Source: Mesorhizobium sp. M7A.F.Ca.US.006.01.1.1 (GTDB taxonomy: Bacteria; Pseudomonadota; Alphaproteobacteria; Rhizobiales; Rhizobiaceae). From it: a stretch of 33,870 bases of DNA. Made by a program: the position numbers and the translations under genes. The notes under the pieces are model-generated. The model was given only the letters and a program-made list of their open reading frames with translations. It searched no databases and was not told the origin of the DNA. The DNA is taken from contig NZ_RZQL01000043.1 in the NCBI RefSeq assembly GCF_003997935.1, positions 1 to 33,870 on the forward strand, in the 5' to 3' direction. Positions 1 to 6,565 of this stretch are shown piece after piece; the first letter of the stretch is position 1; each line of letters starts with the position of its first letter.

Positions 1-679
1 GTATGTACATCAGGCCGGTGTGGACGATGCCGAGCGTCGCCAGCATGACCCAGCTCCATGGGTCGGTAGGCAGATGTGTAAGATTGGCGAAAGGCGCCAG
101 CATGACGACGCCGACGCAGACCTGGATCAGCGCAATCAGGTGCGGCGGCGTACCCTTGAGTTTCTTGGTGACGATGGCGGCGACGGCCCAGAAGAAGGCC
201 GCGCCCAGCGCCATGACGATGCCGGTAAAATAGTCCGTGCCAACATCACCGGCGTCGGGGGCCGACTGCACGATCAGCACCATACCGGCGAAGGCGATGG
301 CCAGCCAGGTCAGCTTGGTCAAAGTCAGCCGCTCGGTGAAGAAGAGCGCGCCGAATCCGACCAGCATGAAGGGCTGCGTGTTGTAGACGGCGGTGGCGAT
401 CGAGATCGATGCGCGCGAGAATGCACTGAACAGCAAAAGCCAGTTGACGACGATGGCGACGCCGCCGAGCGCGGCGATGCCGATGATGCGCAGCGACAGC
501 CTGTTGCGCAGCAATCCCAGCCCGGCGCAGATGATGAGCAGCGTCAGCGCGCCGAAAGCGCAACGCCAGAACACCACATCCATGATCGGCTGGCCGGACA
601 GGACGACGAACCATCCGATCGTTCCCAGGATCGCCATTGCGGCGGACATTTCGACCGTGCCACGCACTGTTTCGTTCAC
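1..679 (-). CDS. DMT-superfamily (EamA) transporter, 3' end cut by window start
   Basis: Read on the minus strand from a GTG at 679, this frame stays open to the window edge and gives about 226 residues of a very hydrophobic protein. The GTG is preceded by GGAGG at 686-690 with six bases of spacing. The visible part holds several transmembrane helices. The segment reading ATAVYNTQPFMLVGFGALFF resembles the end of the first EamA repeat, and a second repeat begins after a charged loop around residue 150. EamA proteins are usually near 300 residues with ten helices, so roughly the last quarter lies outside. Such inner-membrane carriers export amino acids or other metabolites. The gene is divergent from an Lrp/AsnC regulator and shares a 130-base intergenic region with it, so amino-acid-responsive control is a reasonable inference. 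The substrate cannot be read from the sequence. Confidence 0.85.
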   Translation of the reverse strand, partial: MNETVRGTVEMSAAMAILGTIGWFVVLSGQPIMDVVFWRCAFGALTLLIICAGLGLLRNRLSLRIIGIAALGGVAIVVNWLLLFSAFSRASISIATAVYNTQPFMLVGFGALFFTERLTLTKLTWLAIAFAGMVLIVQSAPDAGDVGTDYFTGIVMALGAAFFWAVAAIVTKKLKGTPPHLIALIQVCVGVVMLAPFANLTHLPTDPWSWVMLATLGIVHTGLMYI

Positions 680-766
680 AACAAACCTCCGTATCAGTTC
701 AACCGCTATAATCTCATGCGGCTACGCCGCTTTCTATCGGATGAGAAAGGAGGTATGGATAAATGG

Positions 767-781
767 CCTAATTATATTAGG
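767..781. promoter_or_regulatory. Inverted repeat, probable Lrp/AsnC operator
   Basis: CCTAAT, three bases, then ATTAGG form a perfect 6-3-6 inverted repeat in the AT-rich interval between the divergent transporter and Lrp-type genes. It is 31 bases before the regulator start. AT-rich imperfect palindromes of about 15 bp are typical Lrp-family sites. Its role as an autoregulatory operator is inferred. Confidence 0.55.
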
Positions 782-811
782 CGACGGCTCCAAATCAGCA
801 GGAAATGTAAA

Positions 812-1291
812 ATGCTGGATGATCTCGACCGAAATCTCCTCGAAATCCTGGTCAAGGATGCGCGGACCTCGCTGAAGGAGCTGGCCGCCCAGGTCGGGCT
901 GTCGTCGCCAAGCGTTTCGGAGCGACTGCGACGGCTCGAGGAGCGCGGCGTCATCCGGGCGTTCACCGTCGAGATCGATCCGCTGGCACTCGGTTATACC
1001 TTGCAGGCCATCGTGCGCATCCGGCCTCTGCCGGGCAAGCTGCATATCGTCCAGAAGCTCATCGAGGGCATCCCCGAATTCGGCGAATGCGACAAGGTGA
1101 CGGGCGATGACTGCTTCGTCGCCCGCCTGTTCGTCCGATCGATCGGCGATCTCGACGGAATTCTCGACCGTATCGCCGACAAGGCCGAGACAAGCACCGC
1201 CATCATCAAGGCGCAGCCGATCCGGCGGCGGCCGCCGCCGCTCGATGCAGCTTCACCGCGCGACAGGGCAAAGGTCTTGCAGGCATCCTGA
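812..1291 (+). CDS. Lrp/AsnC family transcriptional regulator
   Basis: The 159-residue protein matches the family's usual length of about 150. An N-terminal winged helix-turn-helix (residues about 5-60, with DLDRNLLEILVKDARTSLKE and SSPSVSERLRRLEERGVI) is followed by the RAM ligand-binding fold with VTGDDCFVARLFV near residues 97-109. I chose the ATG at 812 because the conserved LDDLDRNLLEIL begins there and AGGA at 800-803 lies eight bases upstream. An in-frame ATG at 755 has a strong AGGAGGT directly against it, but would add 19 atypical residues and put the operator-like palindrome inside the gene. These regulators bind DNA as dimers or octamers and sense amino acids. The divergent DMT exporter is the obvious target. 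The C-terminal tail after residue 140 is arginine- and proline-rich and longer than usual. Confidence 0.9.
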   Translation: MLDDLDRNLLEILVKDARTSLKELAAQVGLSSPSVSERLRRLEERGVIRAFTVEIDPLALGYTLQAIVRIRPLPGKLHIVQKLIEGIPEFGECDKVTGDDCFVARLFVRSIGDLDGILDRIADKAETSTAIIKAQPIRRRPPPLDAASPRDRAKVLQAS

Positions 1292-1353
1292 TCGAGCCGG
1301 TGGAAAGCCGGCGGCCGGTTGGCTAGGGTGCCGGTCCAAACGAGGCCGGAACC

Positions 1354-2082
1354 ATGGCGCAGAACATATACGACCGTGAGGATTTCTTCGCAGGCTACAG
1401 CCAGCTCGGCCGTTCGGTCGAAGGGCTGGAGGGTGCCGCCGAGTGGCCGGCACTGCGCGCGATGCTGCCCGATGTCGGCGGCTTGAGGGTCGTTGATCTC
1501 GGCTGCGGCTTCGGCTGGTTCTGCCGCTGGGTCCGCGAGCATGGCGCGGCGCAGGTGCTTGGCCTGGATCTGTCGGAGAAGATGCTTGCCCGGGCAAGGG
1601 CCGTCGGCCCTGATGCTGGCATAAGCTATGAGACGGCCGATCTCGATCGGCTCAGCCTGCCGGAAGCCAGCTTCGATCTCGTCTACAGCTCGCTCGCCTT
1701 GCACTATGTCGAGGATGTGCTGCGTCTGTTCGGGACCGTGCATCAGGCCCTGGCGCCTGGGGGGCATTTCGTCTTTTCGACGGAACATCCTATCTTCATG
1801 GCGCCGACAAGACCCGGCTGGGTGATCGACAGCGAAGGCCGCAAGACGTGGCCTGTCGACCAGTATCTTGTGGAAGGACCGCGCAGCACGGACTGGCTGG
1901 CCAAGGGCGTCGTAAAACATCACCGCACGATCGGCACCACGCTCAATGCTCTGATCCAAGCCGGCTTCACCATCGGGCATGTCGAGGAATTCCGCCCGAC
2001 AGCCGAGCAGATTGAGGCCAAACCCGAACTGGCGGAGGAACTTGAGCGGCCGATGTTCCTGCTGGTATCGGCGCGTCGGTAG
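1354..2082 (+). CDS. Class I SAM-dependent methyltransferase
   Basis: This is a 242-residue cytosolic protein. The SAM-binding motif I is clear as VVDLGCGFGWF (about residues 45-55), followed by the acidic end of beta-2 (VLGLDLSEKML). Motif II/III is FDLVYSSLALHYV, and the post-motif is LAPGGHFVFSTEHPIF. This is the Methyltransf_11 type of fold. The start at 1354 fits an upstream GAGG at 1342-1345 and the conserved YDREDFFAGYSQLGRS opening seen in small-molecule methyltransferases of this group. It lies 62 bases after the Lrp-type gene on the same strand and may be co-transcribed with it. The methyl acceptor cannot be deduced, and no neighbouring pathway gene points to one. Confidence 0.85.
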   Translation: MAQNIYDREDFFAGYSQLGRSVEGLEGAAEWPALRAMLPDVGGLRVVDLGCGFGWFCRWVREHGAAQVLGLDLSEKMLARARAVGPDAGISYETADLDRLSLPEASFDLVYSSLALHYVEDVLRLFGTVHQALAPGGHFVFSTEHPIFMAPTRPGWVIDSEGRKTWPVDQYLVEGPRSTDWLAKGVVKHHRTIGTTLNALIQAGFTIGHVEEFRPTAEQIEAKPELAEELERPMFLLVSARR

Positions 2083-2200
2083 GCACCGGTCGGCGTCGGC
2101 CGAGTGTACGGCCGCCGCGCTCATATTTGCTGTCGCTCCGCCCGGCATTCTGGGTTATTCAAGCGTCGACACGCTTTCCCTCCGGACCAGTCCCCCTCCC

Positions 2201-2971
2201 ATGTCAGGCCTGCTTCTCGATCCGTGGTTCTATGCGGCTGCCATTCCGGCGGTCATTCTGGTCGGCCTGTCCAAGGGGGGCTTTGGCGGCGCCGTCGGCT
2301 TCGTCGGCGTGCCGCTGATGGCCCTGACCATGCCGCCGGTGCAGGCGGCGGCCATCCTGTTGCCGATCCTGTGCCTGATGGACATAGTCTCGGTGTGGAC
2401 ATGGTGGGGTGTTTACGACCGCAAGATGCTGGTCGACATGATGCCGGGCGCCGTCATCGGCATCGGCCTTGGCTGGCTGACGGCGGCATTGGTGACCGAA
2501 GAGGCGGTGCGGCTGATCGTCGGCGCCGTCGCCATCATCTTCGTCCTGCGCTGGCTCTATCTGCAGTTCCGCCATGGCGCCGATCACGCGGCCGCGCCCA
2601 ACCGCGTGGCCGCCGCCGTCTGGGGCACGGTCGCCGGCTTCACCAGCTTCGTCGCCCATGTCGGCGGCCCGCCCTTCCAGGTCTATGCCTTGCCGATCCG
2701 GCTCGACCCGAAGGTTCTGTCGGGCACCGCCGCGATCTTCTTTGCCGCCACGAATGCGCTGAAGCTGGTTCCCTATTTCGCGCTCGGCCAGTTCGACACC
2801 GCCAATCTGACGGCGTCGGCGGTGCTGATGCCGCTGGCGCCGCTGTCGACCATCGCCGGGGCCTGGCTGGTGCGGCGGATGCGGCCGGAAACCTTCTATC
2901 CCTTCACCTATGCAACCGTCGCGGTCGTGGCGCTGAAGCTGCTGTGGGATGGCATCGCAGGTCTGATCTAG
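2201..2971 (+). CDS. TauE/SafE family sulfite/anion permease
   Basis: This is a 256-residue inner-membrane protein with about eight hydrophobic segments. It shows the family's duplicated signature: VGLSKGGFGGAVGFVGVPLM near the N-terminus and GTVAGFTSFVAHVGGPPFQVY in the middle. TauE/SafE proteins move sulfur-containing anions or organic acids. The ATG at 2201 is chosen because the transmembrane start MSGLLLDPWFYAAAIPAVIL begins there. The open frame extends upstream, but that part overlaps the methyltransferase end and is not membrane-like. No good Shine-Dalgarno sequence precedes the start. The gene ends 31 bases before the stop of the convergent DUF2269 gene. Substrate unknown. Confidence 0.85.
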   Translation: MSGLLLDPWFYAAAIPAVILVGLSKGGFGGAVGFVGVPLMALTMPPVQAAAILLPILCLMDIVSVWTWWGVYDRKMLVDMMPGAVIGIGLGWLTAALVTEEAVRLIVGAVAIIFVLRWLYLQFRHGADHAAAPNRVAAAVWGTVAGFTSFVAHVGGPPFQVYALPIRLDPKVLSGTAAIFFAATNALKLVPYFALGQFDTANLTASAVLMPLAPLSTIAGAWLVRRMRPETFYPFTYATVAVVALKLLWDGIAGLI

Positions 2972-3002
2972 AAAGGCCGCCGCGCCGCCTCACGATCAGG
3001 GG

Positions 3003-3554
3003 TCAGGCAGCGCTCGGAACCAGGCGACGGTTGCCGCCAAGGGCCAGTGTGGCGCCTGCCATGACGACCAGCACCATGCCGGCGAGGATGCCGATGTCAT
3101 GCACGGTCGGCTTGAGCACCATGTCTGCAATGATGACCAGCATCACCGCATAGTCGAAGCGTGCCGCGCTCATCATGCGCTGGCCGATGGCAAGAACGGC
3201 TGGTGTGACGCCCTCCTTGACGATCATCTCGCCCATGCGCTCGCCGGTCGGCTTGAAGATGAACATGCCGATCGAAAAGGTCGTGGCATAGCCGGCCAGG
3301 CCGATCAGGGTCCACAGATCGGAGAAGCCGACCCAGAACCAGCACATGATGAGGCCAAAGATCAGCGTCAGCATCGACATCGGGGCAAAGAACCTGCCGC
3401 CCAGCTGGCCGCTGGCGCGCATCGCCTGCAGTTTATCCTCGATGTTGCCCGCCCGTTCGGCAAGCATGCCGAGAAGGAACAGCACGAAGCCGCCGCCGAC
3501 CCACAGAATGGCGGTAGTGACGTGAAGAAATTTGACGATCGAGTACCAGTCCAT
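3003..3554 (-). CDS. DUF2269-type integral membrane protein
   Basis: This is a 183-residue protein with four to five transmembrane helices. The opening DWYSIVKFLHVTTAILWVGGGF has the histidine-containing first helix seen in DUF2269 (PF10027) and related CopD-like families. The ATG at 3554 follows AGGAG with six bases of spacing, so I prefer it to an in-frame ATG nine codons upstream. Helices follow at about residues 60-80 (LTLIFGLIMCWFWVGF), 85-105, 130-150 and 155-175. Function is unknown in the family, and a role in membrane redox or metal handling is only a guess from the conserved His. It is divergent from the CcoN-like mini protein gene across a 320-base gap, and both encode small polytopic membrane proteins. 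Confidence 0.8.
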   Translation of the reverse strand: MDWYSIVKFLHVTTAILWVGGGFVLFLLGMLAERAGNIEDKLQAMRASGQLGGRFFAPMSMLTLIFGLIMCWFWVGFSDLWTLIGLAGYATTFSIGMFIFKPTGERMGEMIVKEGVTPAVLAIGQRMMSAARFDYAVMLVIIADMVLKPTVHDIGILAGMVLVVMAGATLALGGNRRLVPSAA

Positions 3555-3695
3555 GGGTTGCTCCTGCAGTGTTCCGGTCAAGTTTGCGGCGGCGGATGGC
3601 GCCGCCGTCAGAGGAGCGGGCGTTTAGCGCGGTGCCTGTTTCGGAACGATGTCGCGAAAAAATCGGCTCTGTTTCAGCGCAATGAAGAAGCGCTG

Positions 3696-3715
3696 AGATA
3701 GTGAACGCGCTATCT
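3696..3715. promoter_or_regulatory. 20-bp near-palindrome in the DUF2269 / CcoN-like divergent region
   Basis: AGATAGTG and CGCTATCT form an 8-bp inverted repeat with one mismatch around a four-base centre. It sits in the 320-base gap (3555-3874) between two divergent membrane-protein genes, 159 bases before the rightward start, and looks like a dimeric regulator site. A GC-rich hairpin (3588-3594 with 3600-3606) also lies in this gap, in the leader of the leftward gene. I see no gene in the gap. Confidence 0.45.
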
Positions 3716-3874
3716 GATTTCCTGCTAATGTACGAATCGTCGGGAGGGGTTGACGCGACATCGTCCGGAAACATGGCCGATGCTAATGCGCCGACGCCGG
3801 GAGCCCGGTGGCGACAACAGTTGCCTGACGATCAACCCATTCCCACAACGGGAAAAGGCAATCGGGGGACCATT

Positions 3875-4255
3875 ATGCAAGGGATAGCACGGAATTTCTT
3901 CACGCTGGCCATCATCTATTCGCTGTGTGGCATGGCGCTCGGCCTGTACATGGCGATCAGCCAGGATCACGGCCAGATGCCGACCCACGCCCACACGATG
4001 GTGGCCGGATGGCTGATGTCGGCGGTCTTCGCCTTCTTCTACCATCTGTTTCCGGCAATCGGGCAGAAGACGCTCGCCACCGTTCATTTCTGGCTGACGG
4101 CGGTCAGCGGCATCGGACTGCTGATCGGCCTCTATTTCCTGCTTGCCGGCAATGCCGCGATCGAACCGCTGGTGGCGGCCTCCTCGATGGGCTTCTACGC
4201 AGCCATGCTGCTGTTCGCCTTCATCGCCTTGCCGGCGATCTGGAAGACCGCCTGA
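3875..4255 (+). CDS. Four-helix CcoN-like (heme-copper oxidase subunit I-like) mini membrane protein
   Basis: This is a 126-residue protein with four predicted helices at about residues 8-28, 42-62, 70-92 and 100-122. The segment PTHAHTMVAGWLMSAVFAFF followed by YHLFP strongly resembles the helix of cbb3-type oxidase subunit I and NnrS-like proteins, which carries HxH and ends in a YxLFP turn. The other catalytic helices are absent, so it cannot be a full oxidase. A heme- or copper-binding, or assembly-related, role is possible but inferred. I chose the ATG at 3875 because the frame upstream, open from 3701, encodes polar low-quality sequence and crosses the promoter region. No strong Shine-Dalgarno sequence is visible apart from GGGGGA at 3864-3869. 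Confidence 0.7.
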   Translation: MQGIARNFFTLAIIYSLCGMALGLYMAISQDHGQMPTHAHTMVAGWLMSAVFAFFYHLFPAIGQKTLATVHFWLTAVSGIGLLIGLYFLLAGNAAIEPLVAASSMGFYAAMLLFAFIALPAIWKTA

Positions 4256-4372
4256 GCTGGACCTGAGGTGAGGCTGTGCCGGCGGTCTGGAGGGCAGGCC
4301 TAGCCTGACGCAGGGGATGCTGTGCTGTTACGGCACAGTATGGCGGCGTTCGGTCAAAAAACATCCGCGCCG

Positions 4373-4387
4373 TTAAGGCTTCATTAA
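4373..4387 (+). promoter_or_regulatory. Perfect CtrA-type box (TTAA-N7-TTAA) before candidate sRNA
   Basis: TTAA at 4373-4376 and TTAA at 4384-4387 are separated by exactly seven bases, the full consensus for the alphaproteobacterial cell-cycle regulator CtrA. A -10-like TACTAT follows at 4402-4407, so the box overlaps the -35 position. That is the usual geometry of CtrA-activated promoters. The site lies in the 440-base gap 4256-4695. Confidence 0.6.
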
Positions 4388-4411
4388 GCTTTACAGGTGT
4401 TTACTATGTTC

Positions 4412-4509
4412 ATCCAGTGATCTGGATTCTTACCGAGTGGTTGGAGCCACTTTGTTTGACGCCTCCCTGTTAAACTCCTGAGAGCCGCCTTATCCGCGGC
4501 TCTTTTTTT
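4412..4509 (+). ncRNA. Candidate trans-acting small RNA, three stem-loops with anti-SD motifs
   Basis: The segment could form three successive hairpins. The first is ATCCAG/CTGGAT around a TGAT loop (4412-4427). The second is AGTGG/CCACT around TTGGAG (4436-4451). The third is AGAGCCGC/GCGGCTCT (4481-4503) running into seven T residues, an intrinsic terminator. The unpaired stretch between the second and third hairpins carries CCTCCC (4462-4467) and CTCCTG (4475-4480), both complementary to Shine-Dalgarno sequences. No reading frame of note lies here, and no gene upstream needs this terminator. This matches the general architecture of rhizobial trans-sRNAs (the alpha-r families), but I do not assign a family. 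The 5' end near 4412-4414 is inferred from the -10-like TACTAT. Confidence 0.55.
4481..4509 (+). terminator. Intrinsic terminator of the candidate sRNA
   Basis: An eight-base-pair stem (4481-4488 with 4496-4503) with a seven-base loop is followed by a T-run to 4509. It ends well before the next gene. Confidence 0.8.
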
Positions 4510-4566
4510 GTCCGCATTTTCCCTTTTGTCCAATTTTCCGAGGCGCCGCTCGACATCGGCTCACCG

Positions 4567-4581
4567 TTAACCTTCTGTTAA
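4567..4581 (+). promoter_or_regulatory. Perfect CtrA-type box upstream of the rcdA-like gene
   Basis: TTAA at 4567-4570 and TTAA at 4578-4581 are separated by exactly seven bases. The box is 114 bases before the start of the RcdA-like gene and downstream of the sRNA terminator, so it is placed to control that gene. No convincing -10 is visible at the expected distance. Confidence 0.6.
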
Positions 4582-4695
4582 ACATGTGCTTGCCTTCACC
4601 GGTGACGAAGCGCATTTTCAAGCTTCAGTCAGATAGGGTTCCGGGTGTATCGGCAGGGAGCCGAATCAGCCGGTCGCAAGTGCAGGGGCGTATCA

Positions 4696-5229
4696 ATGAA
4701 CGAGCCTTCGAAGGGCAGTGCGAAAACCGTCAAGCTGGCGGAACGCCGGGTTTTCTCGCAATCCTTCAAGCCGCTTTACCAGGAAGGCATGGGCCTGGTC
4801 GAACAGGCCGCCGAATATCTCGACGGCAAGGGCCGGGCCGAGGCAAAGAAACTGTCGCGGCTGGCCGCCACGCTCTACGCGGCCGAATCGATGCGGCTGA
4901 CCACCAGGCTGATGCAGGTTGCCTCCTGGCTGCTTTTGCAGCGCGCCGCCAATTCCGGCGAGATGACCCGTGACCAGGTCGCGTCGGAAAAGTCCAAGGT
5001 GCGCCTCGACACCGCTTCCGCCCATGACGAAGCCGCCGGTTGGGCCGAGCTGCCCGAGGATTTCCTCGACCTCGTCACCCGCTCGCTGCGCCTGCAAGCG
5101 TTGGTGCGCCGCATGGACGACGAGATCTATGGCTCTGGCGCCGTGGTCGACATGCAACCGATGGCTCGCCGCCTCAATCCGGTTTCCGACCAGATCAGCC
5201 TGCTCAACACGGCTTTCGCCCGGGGTTAA
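4696..5229 (+). CDS. rcdA: DUF1465 protein, RcdA-like adaptor of CtrA degradation
   Basis: This is a 177-residue helical protein. The block from about residue 33 to 75, including EGMGLVEQAAEYLDGKGR, ESMRLTTRLMQVASWLLLQR and an adjacent NSGEMT, is the DUF1465 (PF07323) signature shared with Caulobacter RcdA. There, RcdA is an adaptor that works with CpdR and PopA to deliver the response regulator CtrA to ClpXP at the cell pole. The length fits the family. I chose the ATG at 4696 over the in-frame ATG at 4645 because the shorter form fits the family, and CAGGGG at 4683-4688 gives a plausible ribosome site. The Rhizobiales protein may not have every Caulobacter function. A perfect CtrA-type box lies upstream, suggesting that CtrA drives its own degradation factor. 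ruvC follows after 75 bases. Confidence 0.85.
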   Translation: MNEPSKGSAKTVKLAERRVFSQSFKPLYQEGMGLVEQAAEYLDGKGRAEAKKLSRLAATLYAAESMRLTTRLMQVASWLLLQRAANSGEMTRDQVASEKSKVRLDTASAHDEAAGWAELPEDFLDLVTRSLRLQALVRRMDDEIYGSGAVVDMQPMARRLNPVSDQISLLNTAFARG

Positions 5230-5304
5230 ACCTCGGCTCGCCTTCTGTTTCCGGTTTGTTCACATTTCGCTGGCATCGCTGTCCGCCGGAGGTAAAGTCG
5301 GCAA

Positions 5305-5814
5305 ATGGCGGAAGCGATTCGCATCATCGGTATCGATCCCGGGCTTCGGCGCACCGGCTGGGGCATCGTCGAAAGCCTCGGCAATTCGCTGCGCTTCGTT
5401 GCTTCCGGCACTGTGAAGTCTGACGACAAGGCGGCATTGGCAACACGGCTTTGCCAGCTGCATGACGGGCTGGCCGAAATCCTGCATGCCGCCATGCCGC
5501 ACGAGGCAGCGGTCGAACAGACCTTCGTCAACAAGGACGCCGTGGCGACGCTGAAGCTCGGCCAGGCACGCGGCATCGCCATGCTGGTGCCGGCGCGTGC
5601 GGGTCTCGTCGTTGCCGAATATGCGCCCAACGCCGTCAAGAAGGCGGTGATCGGCGTCGGCCATGGTGACAAGAAGCAGATCCACATGATGGTGAAGGTG
5701 CTGTTGCCGAAAGCCATTTTCGACACCGAACATGCCGCCGACGCGCTTGCCATCGCCATCTGCCACGCGCATCACCGGCAAAGCGTGGCCTACCGGATGG
5801 CGCTCGCTGGCTAG
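5305..5814 (+). CDS. ruvC: Holliday junction endonuclease RuvC
   Basis: This is a 169-residue protein of standard length. RuvC resolves Holliday junctions by paired metal-dependent cuts after RuvAB branch migration. The four catalytic acidic/His positions are visible: D11 in GIDPG, E71 in VEQTF, and H143 with D146 in [11 protein letters not shown]. The conserved [15 protein letters not shown] lies between. The start follows GGAGG at 5287-5291. In most relatives ruvA follows directly. Here a toxin-antitoxin pair occupies 5871-6537 and separates ruvC from ruvA. Confidence 0.97.
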   Translation: MAEAIRIIGIDPGLRRTGWGIVESLGNSLRFVASGTVKSDDKAALATRLCQLHDGLAEILHAAMPHEAAVEQTFVNKDAVATLKLGQARGIAMLVPARAGLVVAEYAPNAVKKAVIGVGHGDKKQIHMMVKVLLPKAIFDTEHAADALAIAICHAHHRQSVAYRMALAG

Positions 5815-5822
5815 CGGCGTTC

Positions 5823-5851
5823 TTGACTTGTTCACGCTGCGAGGATAAGTA
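5823..5851 (+). promoter_or_regulatory. Probable promoter of the toxin-antitoxin pair
   Basis: TTGACT (5823-5828) and TAAGTA (5846-5851) have 17 bases between them. The -10 runs into the palindrome at 5849-5869, so a repressor bound there would block the polymerase. Confidence 0.5.
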
Positions 5852-5869
5852 ATACCTCAGAGGTATTAC
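5849..5869. promoter_or_regulatory. 10-1-10 perfect inverted repeat, antitoxin autoregulatory operator
   Basis: GTAATACCTC and GAGGTATTAC flank a single A and end one base before the antitoxin ATG. The right arm contains the only Shine-Dalgarno-like element (GAGG, 5860-5863), so the repeat covers both the promoter -10 and the ribosome site. Type II antitoxins of the AbrB fold usually bind such repeats to repress their own operon. Confidence 0.75.
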
Positions 5870-5870
5870 C

Positions 5871-6140
5871 ATGCGCGTGACCATCAAGGGGCAAGTCACG
5901 ATCCCCAAGCCTATAAGGGACCGTCTGGGCATCGGCCCGGGTTCCGAGGTGGAATTCGTGGCCACCGACGGGGACGTTCGGCTGGTTGCCGTCAACGAGA
6001 ACATCTCCGAAGAGGAGAAATTGCGCAGGTTCAGCGATGTCCTTGACCGGATGGAGGGGACGTTGGATCTGGGAGGCATGACCACCGATCAGTATATGGA
6101 GTGGTTGAGGGGGCCGCGTGAAGATCTCGACGTTGATTGA
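5871..6140 (+). CDS. vapB: AbrB/SpoVT-fold antitoxin (VapB type)
   Basis: This is an 89-residue protein. Residues 1-42 (MRVTIKGQVTIPKPIRDRLG, then PGSEVEFV) form a swapped-hairpin AbrB DNA-binding domain with the hallmark KGQVTIPKPIR. The C-terminal half, rich in acidic residues and containing EEEKLRRFSDVLDRMEG, would wrap the toxin. The start is the ATG directly after the palindrome. The toxin frame begins inside its last codons, with 23 bases of overlap, which indicates translational coupling. It should neutralise the PIN toxin and repress the operon through the 5849-5869 repeat. MazE-type naming is possible, but the PIN partner supports VapB. Confidence 0.85.
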   Translation: MRVTIKGQVTIPKPIRDRLGIGPGSEVEFVATDGDVRLVAVNENISEEEKLRRFSDVLDRMEGTLDLGGMTTDQYMEWLRGPREDLDVD

Positions 6141-6537
6141 CACAAATGTCCTGATCGACGTTTGGGGACCGGCCGGACCGCTGACAAAATGGTCAGCGTC
6201 GGCAATCGGCTCCTGCCGCCGCGATGGCGCTTTGGTTGTCAACACGATCGTCTGGTCCGAGTTGGCGCCGCTGATTGCGACGGAAACGGCGCTTCGAAAA
6301 GCAGTCGACATGCTTGAGATGGATCGCGAACTTGTACCTTGGGACGCGGCATTCCTTGCGGGCGTCACGCATTCCCGCTATCGCCGGGCCGGTGGCATCA
6401 GGGAAAGAACCTTGCCTGATTTCTTTATCGGTGCTCACGCGACCATTGCTGGACATCGTCTTTTGACACGCGACGCCGCGCGTTATCGCAGTTATTTCCC
6501 CGACCTCGACATCATCTCTCCTGAAACGTACCCATGA
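6118..6537 (+). CDS. vapC: PIN-domain toxin (VapC type ribonuclease)
   Basis: This is a 139-residue protein starting at a GTG that overlaps the antitoxin end. The PIN-domain acidic residues are all present: D8 in [13 protein letters not shown]48 in VWSELAPL, D101 in [10 protein letters not shown] and D119 in LLTRDAARY. These coordinate Mg2+ or Mn2+ in VapC ribonucleases, which cut tRNA or rRNA when free of antitoxin. The gene looks intact. The stop falls 28 bases before ruvA. Its position between ruvC and ruvA means transcripts from ruvC could read through the pair, or the pair's own promoter could help express ruvAB. Confidence 0.85.
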   Translation: MKISTLIDTNVLIDVWGPAGPLTKWSASAIGSCRRDGALVVNTIVWSELAPLIATETALRKAVDMLEMDRELVPWDAAFLAGVTHSRYRRAGGIRERTLPDFFIGAHATIAGHRLLTRDAARYRSYFPDLDIISPETYP

Positions 6538-6565
6538 GGGGCCTATCTTCCATGAAAGATCTGGC

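Noticed and set aside
20..811. Long upstream extension of the Lrp-type frame
   Set aside because: It overlaps the transporter on the other strand, is Asp/Gln/Arg-rich shadow sequence, and the conserved Lrp opening begins at 812.
3701..3874. In-frame N-terminal extension of the CcoN-like mini protein
   Set aside because: The extra 58 residues are polar and unlike a signal or membrane segment, and the region overlaps the palindromic operator-like site.
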